A stretch of DNA of 14,433 bases from Clostridia bacterium (GTDB taxonomy: Bacteria; Bacillota_A; Clostridia; Oscillospirales; Acutalibacteraceae): the NCBI GenBank assembly GCA_017390825.1, contig JAFPAK010000238.1:1-14433 (forward strand), given 5' to 3'. The position numbers and the translations under genes were made by a program. Shown in pieces: positions 1 through 7,433 of this stretch; the first letter of the stretch is position 1; the number at the start of each line of letters is the position of its first letter. The notes below the pieces were generated by a model. That model was not told the DNA's origin, ran no database searches, and saw only the letters and a list, made by a program, of their open reading frames with translations.

Positions 1-468
1 AGCCTTAAAGCCTGCTTTCTTAATGGATTTAATAAGCTCCTCTGTTATTTGCGGATTACCCCATACCGTTTCAGAAGCATCCGGTGAACTAAAATATCCT
101 GCACCGCACGCATCAAGACTGTTACCGATATTAATTCCGGCATTGATATCGCTCAACAGCTCTGTCGATGTAATATTACGCATATCTCCCGTTGCACTAT
201 CAAGCTTTGATGAACGTATGCGCTTGTTATAATGTGCCTCTGTAGCCGGAGCAACCGTTTCATATTCGGTGGCAAATTCCGTTGTTGCTGATGCCGTTAC
301 CGTCACTTTTTCAGTAACGGTTGCGGATACCGTTTTGCTTGCCTGTGTAGCAGTTGTCACAGTAGTAACAACAGTAGTTGCAGTCTGCTCTGTATCATCA
401 GTACCACCACAGCCTGCAAGCAAAAGAACGCAAAGTATCATACATACGAATCTAAAAACAGTTTTCAT
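1..468 (-). CDS. Secreted lipoprotein glycoside hydrolase family 5 (cellulase-like), N-terminal part
   Basis: This is the first 156 codons of a gene that continues past the left edge. Residues 1-20 form a lipoprotein signal peptide: MKTVFR, a hydrophobic stretch, then the lipobox LLLAGC with Cys20 as the lipidated residue. Residues 21 to about 85 are a Thr/Ser/Val/Ala-rich linker typical of surface-exposed enzymes. The catalytic domain then begins: GINIGNSLDA followed by ETVWGNPQITEELIKSIKKA matches the GH5 opening (usually GxNLGNTLDA ... ETxWGNPxT ... IKxxGF). GH5 enzymes are retaining endo-beta-glucanases, mannanases or xyloglucanases; the two catalytic glutamates lie outside the window, so the substrate cannot be given. 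The protein should be anchored on the outer face of the membrane. The start ATG follows an AGGGG ribosome binding site and lies 2 bases after the stop of the serine hydrolase gene, so the two are probably cotranscribed and translationally coupled. Confidence 0.87.
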   Translation of the reverse strand, partial: MKTVFRFVCMILCVLLLAGCGGTDDTEQTATTVVTTVTTATQASKTVSATVTEKVTVTASATTEFATEYETVAPATEAHYNKRIRSSKLDSATGDMRNITSTELLSDINAGINIGNSLDACGAGYFSSPDASETVWGNPQITEELIKSIKKAGFKA

Positions 469-470
469 TT

Positions 471-1583
471 TTATTTATCCCCTTTTATCGCTTCGTGAAC
501 TGCATTGCATAATTCGAAGTGAAGTTCGTATCCTCTACCAAATCCAAGCACATGAGTTCCGAACACTATTGCAATATTATCATCCGGCGAAATACTAACA
601 TATGAGCAAGCAGCGCCGTCCCATCCGTATTCACCGAAAGGTACATATGAGCCTTCGGGCGGATCCATCATTGTTCTTACACCGAGGCCGTAGCCGTATC
701 TCTCCTTCCAGAAGCCCTCTATACGTTGCTCATCCAGCAAATTTGTACGCATTGTATTTATGCTGCTGCGGGATAAAATACGGTAGCCGTCTTTTGTAAT
801 GCCGTAATTTGCAAGGCAAGCAGCAAAATTCATATAATCATCAACAGTTGATACAAGCCCTGCACCGCCCGATTCGTAATTATCAGTCAGCACATATCTG
901 TTAACACCGTTATTCTTTATAATTTTGCCGTTATCAAAATAATACTGATCGCACATATTTTCGATTTTCTCATTACCTTTATGAAATGCAGTATTATTCA
1001 TACCGAGCGGTTCAAAAATCAACTGTTTGAGGTATTCGGAGAATTTCATTCCCGATACCACTTCAACCACTGCCGCAAGTACATCGTGACAAAGGCTGTA
1101 ATTAAAATGAGTATTTGGTTCAAAAATCAACGGGTCGCCGCTCAACGCCTTTATCACCTCACGAGTGGTTGCCGACCTGTCTTCTCGTGCCTTTTTCAAG
1201 CAAGGTGAATTAATATCATATGTAAATCCGGCAGTCATGGAAAACAGATGCTGAATGAGCATTGTTTCCTTGGCAGGATGAACACCTTGCTCGTCTTGTA
1301 CAGTAACATTACTGAATTCCGGCAGATATTTTGATACCGGATCTGAAAGTGACATTTTACCTTCTTCTACAAGACGCATCGCAGCAGTACAGGTGATAGG
1401 CTTTGTGCAGGAATACAGCCAAAACCGGCTATCCTTATCATAAGGTATCGTCTTCGCTTCATCTCTGTATCCGTAGCTTTTACGATAAACAGTCTTACCT
1501 TTGTAAATTACAACACAGTCTGCCATAGGTGTACCAATAGATTTATATTTTTCTATTATTTCGTCTACCTTTTTAAAATCCAT
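471..1583 (-). CDS. Serine hydrolase, beta-lactamase/esterase family (PF00144)
   Basis: A 370-residue protein of the class C beta-lactamase/esterase fold. The nucleophile motif S-x-x-K is seen as S58-C-T-K61, followed by the family-typical helix (AAMRLVEEGKMSLSDPVSKY) and LIQHLFSMTAG, matching the usual IxxLLxHTSG. The second motif, normally Y-x-N, is Y162-S-L. The third, normally H/K-x-G, reads E318-Y-G in the context FGEYGWDGAA. There is no signal peptide, so it should be cytoplasmic. The family hydrolyses esters, amides or D-amino-acid peptides; the substrate here is unknown. Start choice: an ATG two codons upstream (1589) lies only 1 base from the AGAGGTG ribosome binding site, whereas the ATG at 1583 has a normal 7-base spacing. 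The ribosome binding site overlaps the stop codon of the upstream dehydrogenase gene, which supports one operon. Confidence 0.85.
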   Translation of the reverse strand: MDFKKVDEIIEKYKSIGTPMADCVVIYKGKTVYRKSYGYRDEAKTIPYDKDSRFWLYSCTKPITCTAAMRLVEEGKMSLSDPVSKYLPEFSNVTVQDEQGVHPAKETMLIQHLFSMTAGFTYDINSPCLKKAREDRSATTREVIKALSGDPLIFEPNTHFNYSLCHDVLAAVVEVVSGMKFSEYLKQLIFEPLGMNNTAFHKGNEKIENMCDQYYFDNGKIIKNNGVNRYVLTDNYESGGAGLVSTVDDYMNFAACLANYGITKDGYRILSRSSINTMRTNLLDEQRIEGFWKERYGYGLGVRTMMDPPEGSYVPFGEYGWDGAACSYVSISPDDNIAIVFGTHVLGFGRGYELHFELCNAVHEAIKGDK

Positions 1584-1595
1584 TAGCATTCACCT

Positions 1596-2336
1596 CTACA
1601 CAACAAATCCGCCGTTGACCGAAATCACCTGACCGGTAATAAAAGATGCTTTTTCACTTGCAAGGAACTCAACTGCATTTGCAATATCCTCCGCTGTTCC
1701 CAGACGGGTGATGGGAGTTTCCTCACAAAGTTCAACCTTTGTCTGTTCATCAAAATCTGCCATCATATCGGTATCTATCACGCCGGGGCTTATGCAATTC
1801 ACTCTTATGCCGGATGGACCGACTTCCTTTGCAAGCGCCTTTGTATAGCCTATTACTGCCGCTTTAGAGGCTGAGTATACAGCCTCACAGGATGCACCCA
1901 CCTGACCCCACATTGATGAGATGTTGATGATAACACCGTTTTTCTTGTGTATCATATTCGGTAAGATACCTTTGGTAAACAGGAAAGTTCCTTTCATGTT
2001 TACGTCCATAATACGGTCATATTGCTCTTCGGTAACGTCCGTGACAAGGCCGAAATGAGCGATCCCCGCATTATTAATAAGCACGTCTATCACAGAAAAG
2101 TCAGTCAGTATCTGTTCTACCGCTTTTTTAACCTCATCTGATACTGCAACGTCAGCTTTATACAGTTTAACGCTGCCACCAAACGCTTCTATCTCATTCT
2201 TCAGAATATTTGCCGCTTCTTCACTTTTATTATACACAGCTGCAATGTTATATCCATTTTTTGCAAAGGAAAGAGCTATTGCTCTGCCTATTCCTCTTGA
2301 TGCGCCGGTTATTACCGCTGTTTTGCTGTTAAGCAT
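1596..2336 (-). CDS. Short-chain dehydrogenase/reductase, FabG-like
   Basis: A 246-residue classical SDR of normal length. The Rossmann glycine motif is T10-G-A-S-R-G-I-G17. NNAG is at 88-91, the catalytic tetrad reads N113, S141, Y154 and K158 (YSASK), and the PG motif plus IRVNCISPGVIDTDM and the C-terminal ITGQVISVNGG are as in 3-oxoacyl-ACP reductases. It should be a cytoplasmic NAD(P)H-dependent oxidoreductase. FabG-type ketoacyl reduction is the closest family role, but no fatty-acid genes are adjacent, so another carbonyl substrate is equally possible. A GTG at 2348 is in frame but is itself part of the GTGGAG ribosome binding site. The ATG at 2336 has a 6-base spacing and overlaps the end of the upstream gene by 8 bases (ATGCTTAA), a classic coupled junction. 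Confidence 0.9.
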   Translation of the reverse strand: MLNSKTAVITGASRGIGRAIALSFAKNGYNIAAVYNKSEEAANILKNEIEAFGGSVKLYKADVAVSDEVKKAVEQILTDFSVIDVLINNAGIAHFGLVTDVTEEQYDRIMDVNMKGTFLFTKGILPNMIHKKNGVIINISSMWGQVGASCEAVYSASKAAVIGYTKALAKEVGPSGIRVNCISPGVIDTDMMADFDEQTKVELCEETPITRLGTAEDIANAVEFLASEKASFITGQVISVNGGFVV

Positions 2337-3540
2337 TGATATCTCCACTTATAAACATCGGCATAAGAAGGCGGCTGTCAGCAATATAAACACCTGTTGC
2401 AGCAGCTCCGTCTTCAGTAAATTCGCCGCCGGCAAAGTCTTTCTTACTGTCATAGATCATAAACGGCACCGGCTCTGAAGTATGCGTTTTAAGGCTCAAA
2501 GGTGTTGGATGATCGGGCATAACAAGAACTCTGTAATCTTCGCCTGTAGATTTAAGATAATCAAGCACGGGGGCGAGTATTTTTTCATCTATCAGTTCAA
2601 TAGCCTTCTGTTTGTTTTCCTTTTCACCTCTGTGACCGCACTCATCGGGTGCTTCAAGATGAACGAAAACAAAATCATTTCCGTCCTTATAAAGGTCGAT
2701 TGCCGCCTGCGCCTTACCGTCAAAATCAGTATCAATATATCCGGTAACACCGTCTATCTCAGCAACACTCATATCGGCAAGCTTACCTATACCGCGGATA
2801 AGATCGACCGCCGATACAACAGCGCCTTTGACGCTGAACATATCGTAAAACTTCTGCAAAGCAGGGCGCTTTCCTTCTCCCCAGAACCACGCAGAATTCG
2901 CAGGCCGCTTGCCTTCACTCTTCCGCTTTAAATTAATAGGGTGATTTTCGAGTACCTCAATACTCTTTTTCATAATATCTATGTATATCTTTGCATCCGG
3001 CACTTTTGAAAGATATTCGCCGATAACACGGTCTGAAATATCATGCGGAGGTGTAAGCTCCAGTCCTAATTTTCCGCCTCTTGAAACAAGGCAATGACGA
3101 TACTGAACACCGGTATAAAACTGTAAATCTTCTGTGCCAAAGGCTTCATCAAGTGCCTTGATAAGTCCGTCTGCTTCTTCAGTAGTAATATCGCCGCCAC
3201 AATAGTCAACCATAACTCTGTCTTCATATTTTTCAGCATCCGAAAGAGTTACGAGATTACAACGGAGCGCAGTCTGGTCATCAGCAAGCTCAATCCCGAG
3301 ATTTGCCGCCTCAAGCGGTGAACGACCTGAATAGCAGGTGCGTGCATCGTATCCAAGAACAGATAGATTTGCTACATCGCTGCCAGGCTTCAAGCCCTCT
3401 GCAACAGTCTTGCACATACCGATATATGCGGATTTTGCGAGCATATCCATATTAGGCTTATGCGCACGCATCATCGGGGTCATTCCCTCGCTGTCTTTAA
3501 GGTCAGCCATACCGTCACAAAGTATTACTGCGTATTTCAT
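2329..3540 (-). CDS. apgM: Cofactor-independent phosphoglycerate mutase, archaeal (ApgM) type; alkaline phosphatase superfamily
   Basis: A 403-residue member of the ApgM/iPGM-like family. Metal and phosphate residues of the superfamily are visible: CDGMAD with D9; GSDVANLSVLGYD with S54 at the position of the phosphorylated serine of iPGM (GNSEVGH); APDECGHRGE with D299 and H303; and PDHPTPLSLKTHT with D343, H344 and H353. The WFWGEGKRP stretch at 218-226 is also typical. The established reaction is 3-phosphoglycerate to 2-phosphoglycerate in glycolysis. Some bacterial members of this subfamily have instead been proposed to be homoserine kinases; no threonine genes are nearby to favour that. 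An in-frame TAA lies immediately upstream of the ATG, fixing the start. AAAGGA lies about 11 bases upstream. It sits 45 bases after the PurL-like gene with no terminator between them. Confidence 0.87.
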   Translation of the reverse strand: MKYAVILCDGMADLKDSEGMTPMMRAHKPNMDMLAKSAYIGMCKTVAEGLKPGSDVANLSVLGYDARTCYSGRSPLEAANLGIELADDQTALRCNLVTLSDAEKYEDRVMVDYCGGDITTEEADGLIKALDEAFGTEDLQFYTGVQYRHCLVSRGGKLGLELTPPHDISDRVIGEYLSKVPDAKIYIDIMKKSIEVLENHPINLKRKSEGKRPANSAWFWGEGKRPALQKFYDMFSVKGAVVSAVDLIRGIGKLADMSVAEIDGVTGYIDTDFDGKAQAAIDLYKDGNDFVFVHLEAPDECGHRGEKENKQKAIELIDEKILAPVLDYLKSTGEDYRVLVMPDHPTPLSLKTHTSEPVPFMIYDSKKDFAGGEFTEDGAAATGVYIADSRLLMPMFISGDINA

Positions 3541-3585
3541 TTATGATCATATCCTTTCTTACGGGGTTAGACAATTTATTTTATC

Positions 3586-6500
3586 CTAGCTAAAATATTT
3601 AACGCCCGACTCAAATATATGCGAATTTCTGCTGCCGGGCACATTTGCATAGCAGCCGCTGATACAGCGCTCGATTTTTGCTGCCGAGGCAAGTATTCTG
3701 CCGTCAGGCGAACAAATACTTTCGACTGCATAGCTTGATCCAAACGGATTATACGGCAGCTTAGCCGAAATATTCCCGTCAGGCTTTGCATATTGCGTTA
3801 CTATCTGTCCGCTTTCTGCAAGTGAAATAACAGTTTGCTCATCCATTATCAACCGCATATTACTGCCGATCACGGGCGCAGAATAGGTATCACCCACCGA
3901 ACGGCAGGACATCCACGGCGATTTCACCGATATCACACGCATACGAGCCGACTGCGAAACAGGACGAAGCAATGTATTCGGTGCAAGATATGGCGTATCG
4001 CTGTCTGATGCTTTGAACTTTCCTTTGGTAACAAGACCGCTCTTTAAAAGTATTCTCTGTGCACTGCCTGTGCCGAGAATAAGTCCGCGTCCATCGATAA
4101 ACTTCATTACCGCTTCACTTACAGCACCGGATCTGAGAATGTTAAGAACAAAGTTCTCACACGGTGTATATTCACATCCGCCGGGAAGCATTATTATCTG
4201 TGATTTTCTGATGCGCTTTATAAGCTCAATACAAAGCTCTTTCGGATTTTTAGCATCGACATATAGAATATCACATTCTGCTCCGTAAGCGCTAAAATTC
4301 ATCTTAGCCTCATTTTCGCCGAAAAATCCGGGAAATACAGGAATCAGCACTCTGGGCTTTGCCACTCTTATTTCAGGCGGAGGAGATTTCTTTTTGGAAT
4401 AAGGCTTGATATTAGCAACAGGAACCTTTATGTTTGCACTCACCTGATACTCACTTTGCGAGCGTGAATCATACTTTTTAAGAGCTTCTTTAAGCGTTAC
4501 CGTTTCATTGCCGAAGGTGAATTTTTCGCCAAAGCCTGTCTTGCCGAGTATAATGGTATTCATTCCCGAAAAGGCACCCGGATTTTGTGTTTCCACAATA
4601 ATAGATGCGGTACGGTCACCGAAAAGTATAGATTTATCGGTAACATCAAAATTTACACACAAGCGATTGCCAAAGCTCATTTCCGCAACTGTTGCCGCAA
4701 CTCCTCCCGCTCCAACAGCACAAGATGACAACACCTTATTACTCTGTGAAAGATAATGCAACTGACGGTACATTACCTTTGCCTTTTCAAAGTCAGGCAT
4801 ACCGGTTTTGGCGATTACCGGCATAGGAATAAGAAGTACCGTTGACCCTGCCTGCTCAAAAGCAGACGGAATTATATTATTAATTTTGGCAGTTACAAAA
4901 GCATTGCACACAAACCCATATGGATATGAGTAATTACTGCTTTCCACAGTATAAAACTCATTGGATACGATAGGCACGCCCATTCCTATCTCAGCAGAAA
5001 AGAAACCTAGCTGAGCTGATGCGGACTGTCCCCACTTTGACGGGATATTTCCCGGCTCAGACATATACTGTGATATACCAAGCTTGACATCAAGTGAATT
5101 TCCGCCTGTGGCAACTATTTTTGAAATACATTCCATAACCGAGAAGGCTGCGCCGTGATATGCACTTATACCTGTAAATCTCGGTTCGGAAGCAAAACTC
5201 ATAGCAGTTACCGTGTTGGTATTGCCGCCGCTCACCGGAAGCTTTGATACTGCAGCACTTTCAGGCGACATACCCATTTTTCCGCCGAAAGGCATTACAA
5301 CCGATTTTGATCCGCCGGTATTATCAAACTGCGTGGTAAAGCCTCGCTGCGATGCAACATTCTTTCGTGTAAGATTAGCCAAAAAAGCCTCGCTTACAGA
5401 CATAGATGTCAATTCAGAAGGAATATAAAAGCTCAGTTTTTCATCAGAGCCTGAAAATGATATATGAACATCGCTTGTTTCAGCAGTACGCACAGAATTG
5501 ATAAATCCGTACTCAAACTCATAGCGATCCTTACCGAGACTAACAGCGAATTTGCCACTTTCATTTACAACACCTGCACCGCAAAGCGAAAGACCTGCAG
5601 CCGCCGCTGCAGCATAAAGCTTTTCGCTGTTTTGCGGATCAATAACCACCGCAACACGGTAGCACGGCGAACACAAAAGCTTAATATTCTCATTGCCGTA
5701 TATCATACTGTCGGCATCTATCTCAACGCCGTTTGCGATGCTGTACAACGCACCCGCCGCACCTTTATCAAAGCTGACACATTTTTTGATTACGGAAACT
5801 GCATTAAAATCTGCAAAAAAGCGCTTCATTGCCTTTTTCAGTTCGGGATTTTTTTGCTGATAAACGCCGTTGGGAGCACAATCATAAATACTGTATTTAC
5901 CACCGAGCACAAAAATTCTGTCATCCAGTGAAACAGCAGCACGGCTTTGAGACCATTTAGGTGCAGCACCCAGAGAAGCAGTAAATTCAGCAAACTCTTT
6001 AAGCCCTGTATCAAGCATCCTTGCATCATTCACCGTTTCACCGCTGAATGCACATTGCTCTGCACGTATATCCGCTTCACGCAACAGCATGGTTTCCTTG
6101 CCGGAAACAAGCCTTGTATCGTTATCATCGCTTCGGTAATCATTGAATATATGGATATTCTGATAATCCGATACACGGCTTTCACAAAGCACATCCGCAG
6201 CAGTATCTGCACGGAAGCCCGAACCTTGATTGATCTTATTCTTCAGACGAACTATCCACTGATCGGTAACACCGTTATCATCTGCAGCGATCTGGACTGC
6301 ATAGCCGTCACCGTCACGAATAAGGTCACGAGTCAATCCTCGGGACTGCAATGCAGCGATTCCCGTTTCAGTGATGCCGCGCAGCGTCACACCTTTTTCA
6401 TTAGACAGCTCCTCTTTGATGGTATAGTATTCATCAAGGGCGATCTTTACGGGGACGCCAAGCGGTCCGTCATCAATTTCAAAGTTTTCAAGCACCGTTT

Positions 6501-7176
6501 TAGTACAGGAAAACTTACCTACGCAGCTATCGATAAGAGCGATCTCAAAATCAGTAGGTTCAACGCCTTCAGCTTTGTACTTATCACGCACATAGCAAAG
6601 CTCTGCCGATGACATACTGAGACCTTTTTCTTTAACATACTGGTATATCTCAATATCGTTTTTCTTGGTAAAAGGCTTTGCTTCGTTATCTTTCGGCTCT
6701 TCCTTTTTATCTTTTTTGGGTGTTATCGGCTTTTCGGCAGACACATTAATGTAAAGACTCTCCTCGCACAGAAGCTTTGTTATCTTATCACGAGTAGCCT
6801 TGTCGCCAATACCGTATATTCCGATGACCATTGCTGTATCTATTGTCAGCTCACGTTCAGATATAAGCCGCATATTCTCCGCTACATATCGCTTTTTATA
6901 TGAAAACAGCCCGTCCTTATCAGCGATTGCAACGGTATGCCATTCATTAGTAAGCGGCAAAAAGTCACAATAAACATTATCTGTTGCAAAATCCGAAAGG
7001 ATATTGTCACGGATAATGGGGGTAAGCGATGGGTCAACATCATTTATATCGTAACGTGTAAATACACGGATCTCACAGTCTTTACCGAGTTGGATATAGC
7101 TGCCGAGCATTCTTCGGATTTTAGCCGCTTCAATATCATACCCGCGCTTTTTCTCGATAAAAAAACGCAATACCAA
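3586..7176 (-). CDS. PurL-like (FGAM synthase, clostridial single-chain type) protein with degenerate active sites; probable pseudoenzyme
   Basis: A 1196-residue protein homologous end to end to the large single-chain phosphoribosylformylglycinamidine synthase of Clostridia. Positions here count from the GTG codon at 7185, so subtract 3 for the TTG start. Domains: an N-terminal PurS-like domain (about 1-150); a Lys/Glu-rich linker (150-175); a first AIRS-type half (about 200-560); a better conserved second half (about 600-905), with MPFGGK, VSKLPVSGGNTNT, HGAAFSVMECISKIVATGG and AEMSFGNR; a Pro/Lys linker; and a class I amidotransferase-like domain (945-1199). Catalytic motifs are lost: SDHCRH reads GKFSCT (223-228), NETHNHP reads NKINQGS (316-322), GGKDSMS is replaced around VSNEFYT (740-746), the glutaminase LGICNGFQ reads LGTGSAQR with Gly1040 for Cys, and HxER reads K1170-I-E-R. 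The TTG start lies 6 bases after AGAGGTG and gives MVLRFFIEKK, matching family MVxRxFVEKK. It is the first gene of the minus-strand operon. Homology is firm; loss of catalysis is inferred. Confidence 0.9.
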   Translation of the reverse strand: MVLRFFIEKKRGYDIEAAKIRRMLGSYIQLGKDCEIRVFTRYDINDVDPSLTPIIRDNILSDFATDNVYCDFLPLTNEWHTVAIADKDGLFSYKKRYVAENMRLISERELTIDTAMVIGIYGIGDKATRDKITKLLCEESLYINVSAEKPITPKKDKKEEPKDNEAKPFTKKNDIEIYQYVKEKGLSMSSAELCYVRDKYKAEGVEPTDFEIALIDSCVGKFSCTKTVLENFEIDDGPLGVPVKIALDEYYTIKEELSNEKGVTLRGITETGIAALQSRGLTRDLIRDGDGYAVQIAADDNGVTDQWIVRLKNKINQGSGFRADTAADVLCESRVSDYQNIHIFNDYRSDDNDTRLVSGKETMLLREADIRAEQCAFSGETVNDARMLDTGLKEFAEFTASLGAAPKWSQSRAAVSLDDRIFVLGGKYSIYDCAPNGVYQQKNPELKKAMKRFFADFNAVSVIKKCVSFDKGAAGALYSIANGVEIDADSMIYGNENIKLLCSPCYRVAVVIDPQNSEKLYAAAAAAGLSLCGAGVVNESGKFAVSLGKDRYEFEYGFINSVRTAETSDVHISFSGSDEKLSFYIPSELTSMSVSEAFLANLTRKNVASQRGFTTQFDNTGGSKSVVMPFGGKMGMSPESAAVSKLPVSGGNTNTVTAMSFASEPRFTGISAYHGAAFSVMECISKIVATGGNSLDVKLGISQYMSEPGNIPSKWGQSASAQLGFFSAEIGMGVPIVSNEFYTVESSNYSYPYGFVCNAFVTAKINNIIPSAFEQAGSTVLLIPMPVIAKTGMPDFEKAKVMYRQLHYLSQSNKVLSSCAVGAGGVAATVAEMSFGNRLCVNFDVTDKSILFGDRTASIIVETQNPGAFSGMNTIILGKTGFGEKFTFGNETVTLKEALKKYDSRSQSEYQVSANIKVPVANIKPYSKKKSPPPEIRVAKPRVLIPVFPGFFGENEAKMNFSAYGAECDILYVDAKNPKELCIELIKRIRKSQIIMLPGGCEYTPCENFVLNILRSGAVSEAVMKFIDGRGLILGTGSAQRILLKSGLVTKGKFKASDSDTPYLAPNTLLRPVSQSARMRVISVKSPWMSCRSVGDTYSAPVIGSNMRLIMDEQTVISLAESGQIVTQYAKPDGNISAKLPYNPFGSSYAVESICSPDGRILASAAKIERCISGCYANVPGSRNSHIFESGVKYFS

Positions 7177-7200
7177 TGCAAACACCTCTCATAAGTCAAT

Positions 7201-7222
7201 ATTAAGGCAGATATGCCTTAAT
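7201..7222. repeat. Perfect 9-bp inverted repeat at the start of the minus-strand transcript (possible operator)
   Basis: ATTAAGGCA (7201-7209) and TGCCTTAAT (7214-7222) are exact reverse complements around the 4-base spacer GATA. The repeat begins just downstream of the minus-strand -10 box, so it covers the predicted transcription start and early leader. It could be a repressor operator or a 5' mRNA-stabilising hairpin. The same TTAAGGC half-site recurs at 7281-7287, inside the facing promoter. Confidence 0.6.
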
Positions 7223-7225
7223 AAC

Positions 7226-7253
7226 ATTGTATCATAAATCATGAAAATATCAA
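7226..7253 (-). promoter_or_regulatory. Probable sigma-A promoter of the minus-strand operon
   Basis: On the minus strand, TTGATA (7253-7248) and TACAAT (7231-7226) are separated by 16 bases, close to consensus. The start of transcription would fall near 7219, giving a leader of about 43 nt before the TTG at 7176, too short for a purine riboswitch. No B. subtilis-type PurBox pair was seen by eye. Confidence 0.6.
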
Positions 7254-7274
7254 GCACCAAAACACACAAAACCA

Positions 7275-7303
7275 TTGATTTTAAGGCTTAAATATGATAT
7301 TAT
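7275..7303 (+). promoter_or_regulatory. Probable distal promoter of the ABC-transporter operon
   Basis: TTGATT (7275-7280) and TATTAT (7298-7303) are spaced by 17 bases on the plus strand. The spacer starts with TTAAGGCTTAA (7281-7291), a near palindrome sharing TTAAGGC with the inverted repeat at 7201-7222. The transcript would have a leader of about 120 nt before the ATPase start. Confidence 0.45.
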
Positions 7304-7373
7304 TCAAAGAGTGTTTGTTTTATGTATATTTATTTTATATTTATAAACAGTTTACAAACACATAATTGATCTG

Positions 7374-7382
7374 TGCTATAAT
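7374..7382 (+). promoter_or_regulatory. Extended -10 promoter of the ABC-transporter operon
   Basis: TGC followed by a perfect TATAAT (7377-7382) forms an extended -10 element. The best -35 candidate, TTTACA at 7351-7356, is 20 bases away, which is long, so the TG extension probably matters. The AT-rich run 7315-7350 could act as an UP element. A small CCGCA/TGCGG hairpin (7400-7412) follows in the leader. Confidence 0.5.
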
Positions 7383-7433
7383 CAAAGCAAAAATATAATC
7401 CGCATATTGCGGTTTATTTTGGAGGTAACGACG

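Noticed and set aside
2337..2348. GTG at 2348 as start of the short-chain dehydrogenase
   Set aside because: This GTG is part of the GTGGAG ribosome binding site serving the ATG at 2336, and the family N-terminus begins just before TAVITGASRGIG.
5947..6612. 221-residue plus-strand open frame opposite the PurL-like gene
   Set aside because: No ribosome binding site or recognisable family, and it is the complement of a well-supported coding frame; likewise the other plus-strand frames at 5464-5931 and 2482-2931.
3586..7176. Loss of PurL motifs explained by compensating frameshifts or sequencing errors
   Set aside because: At the SDHCRH and NETHNHP positions the flanking residues stay in register on both sides with no length change, and the antisense-derived codons read cleanly. 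A frameshift would disturb more than the motif. Several separate sites are affected.
7177..7433. Purine riboswitch or PurR box upstream of the PurL-like gene
   Set aside because: The predicted leader is only about 43 nt and I found no purine-aptamer core or PurBox-like pair in the intergenic region.
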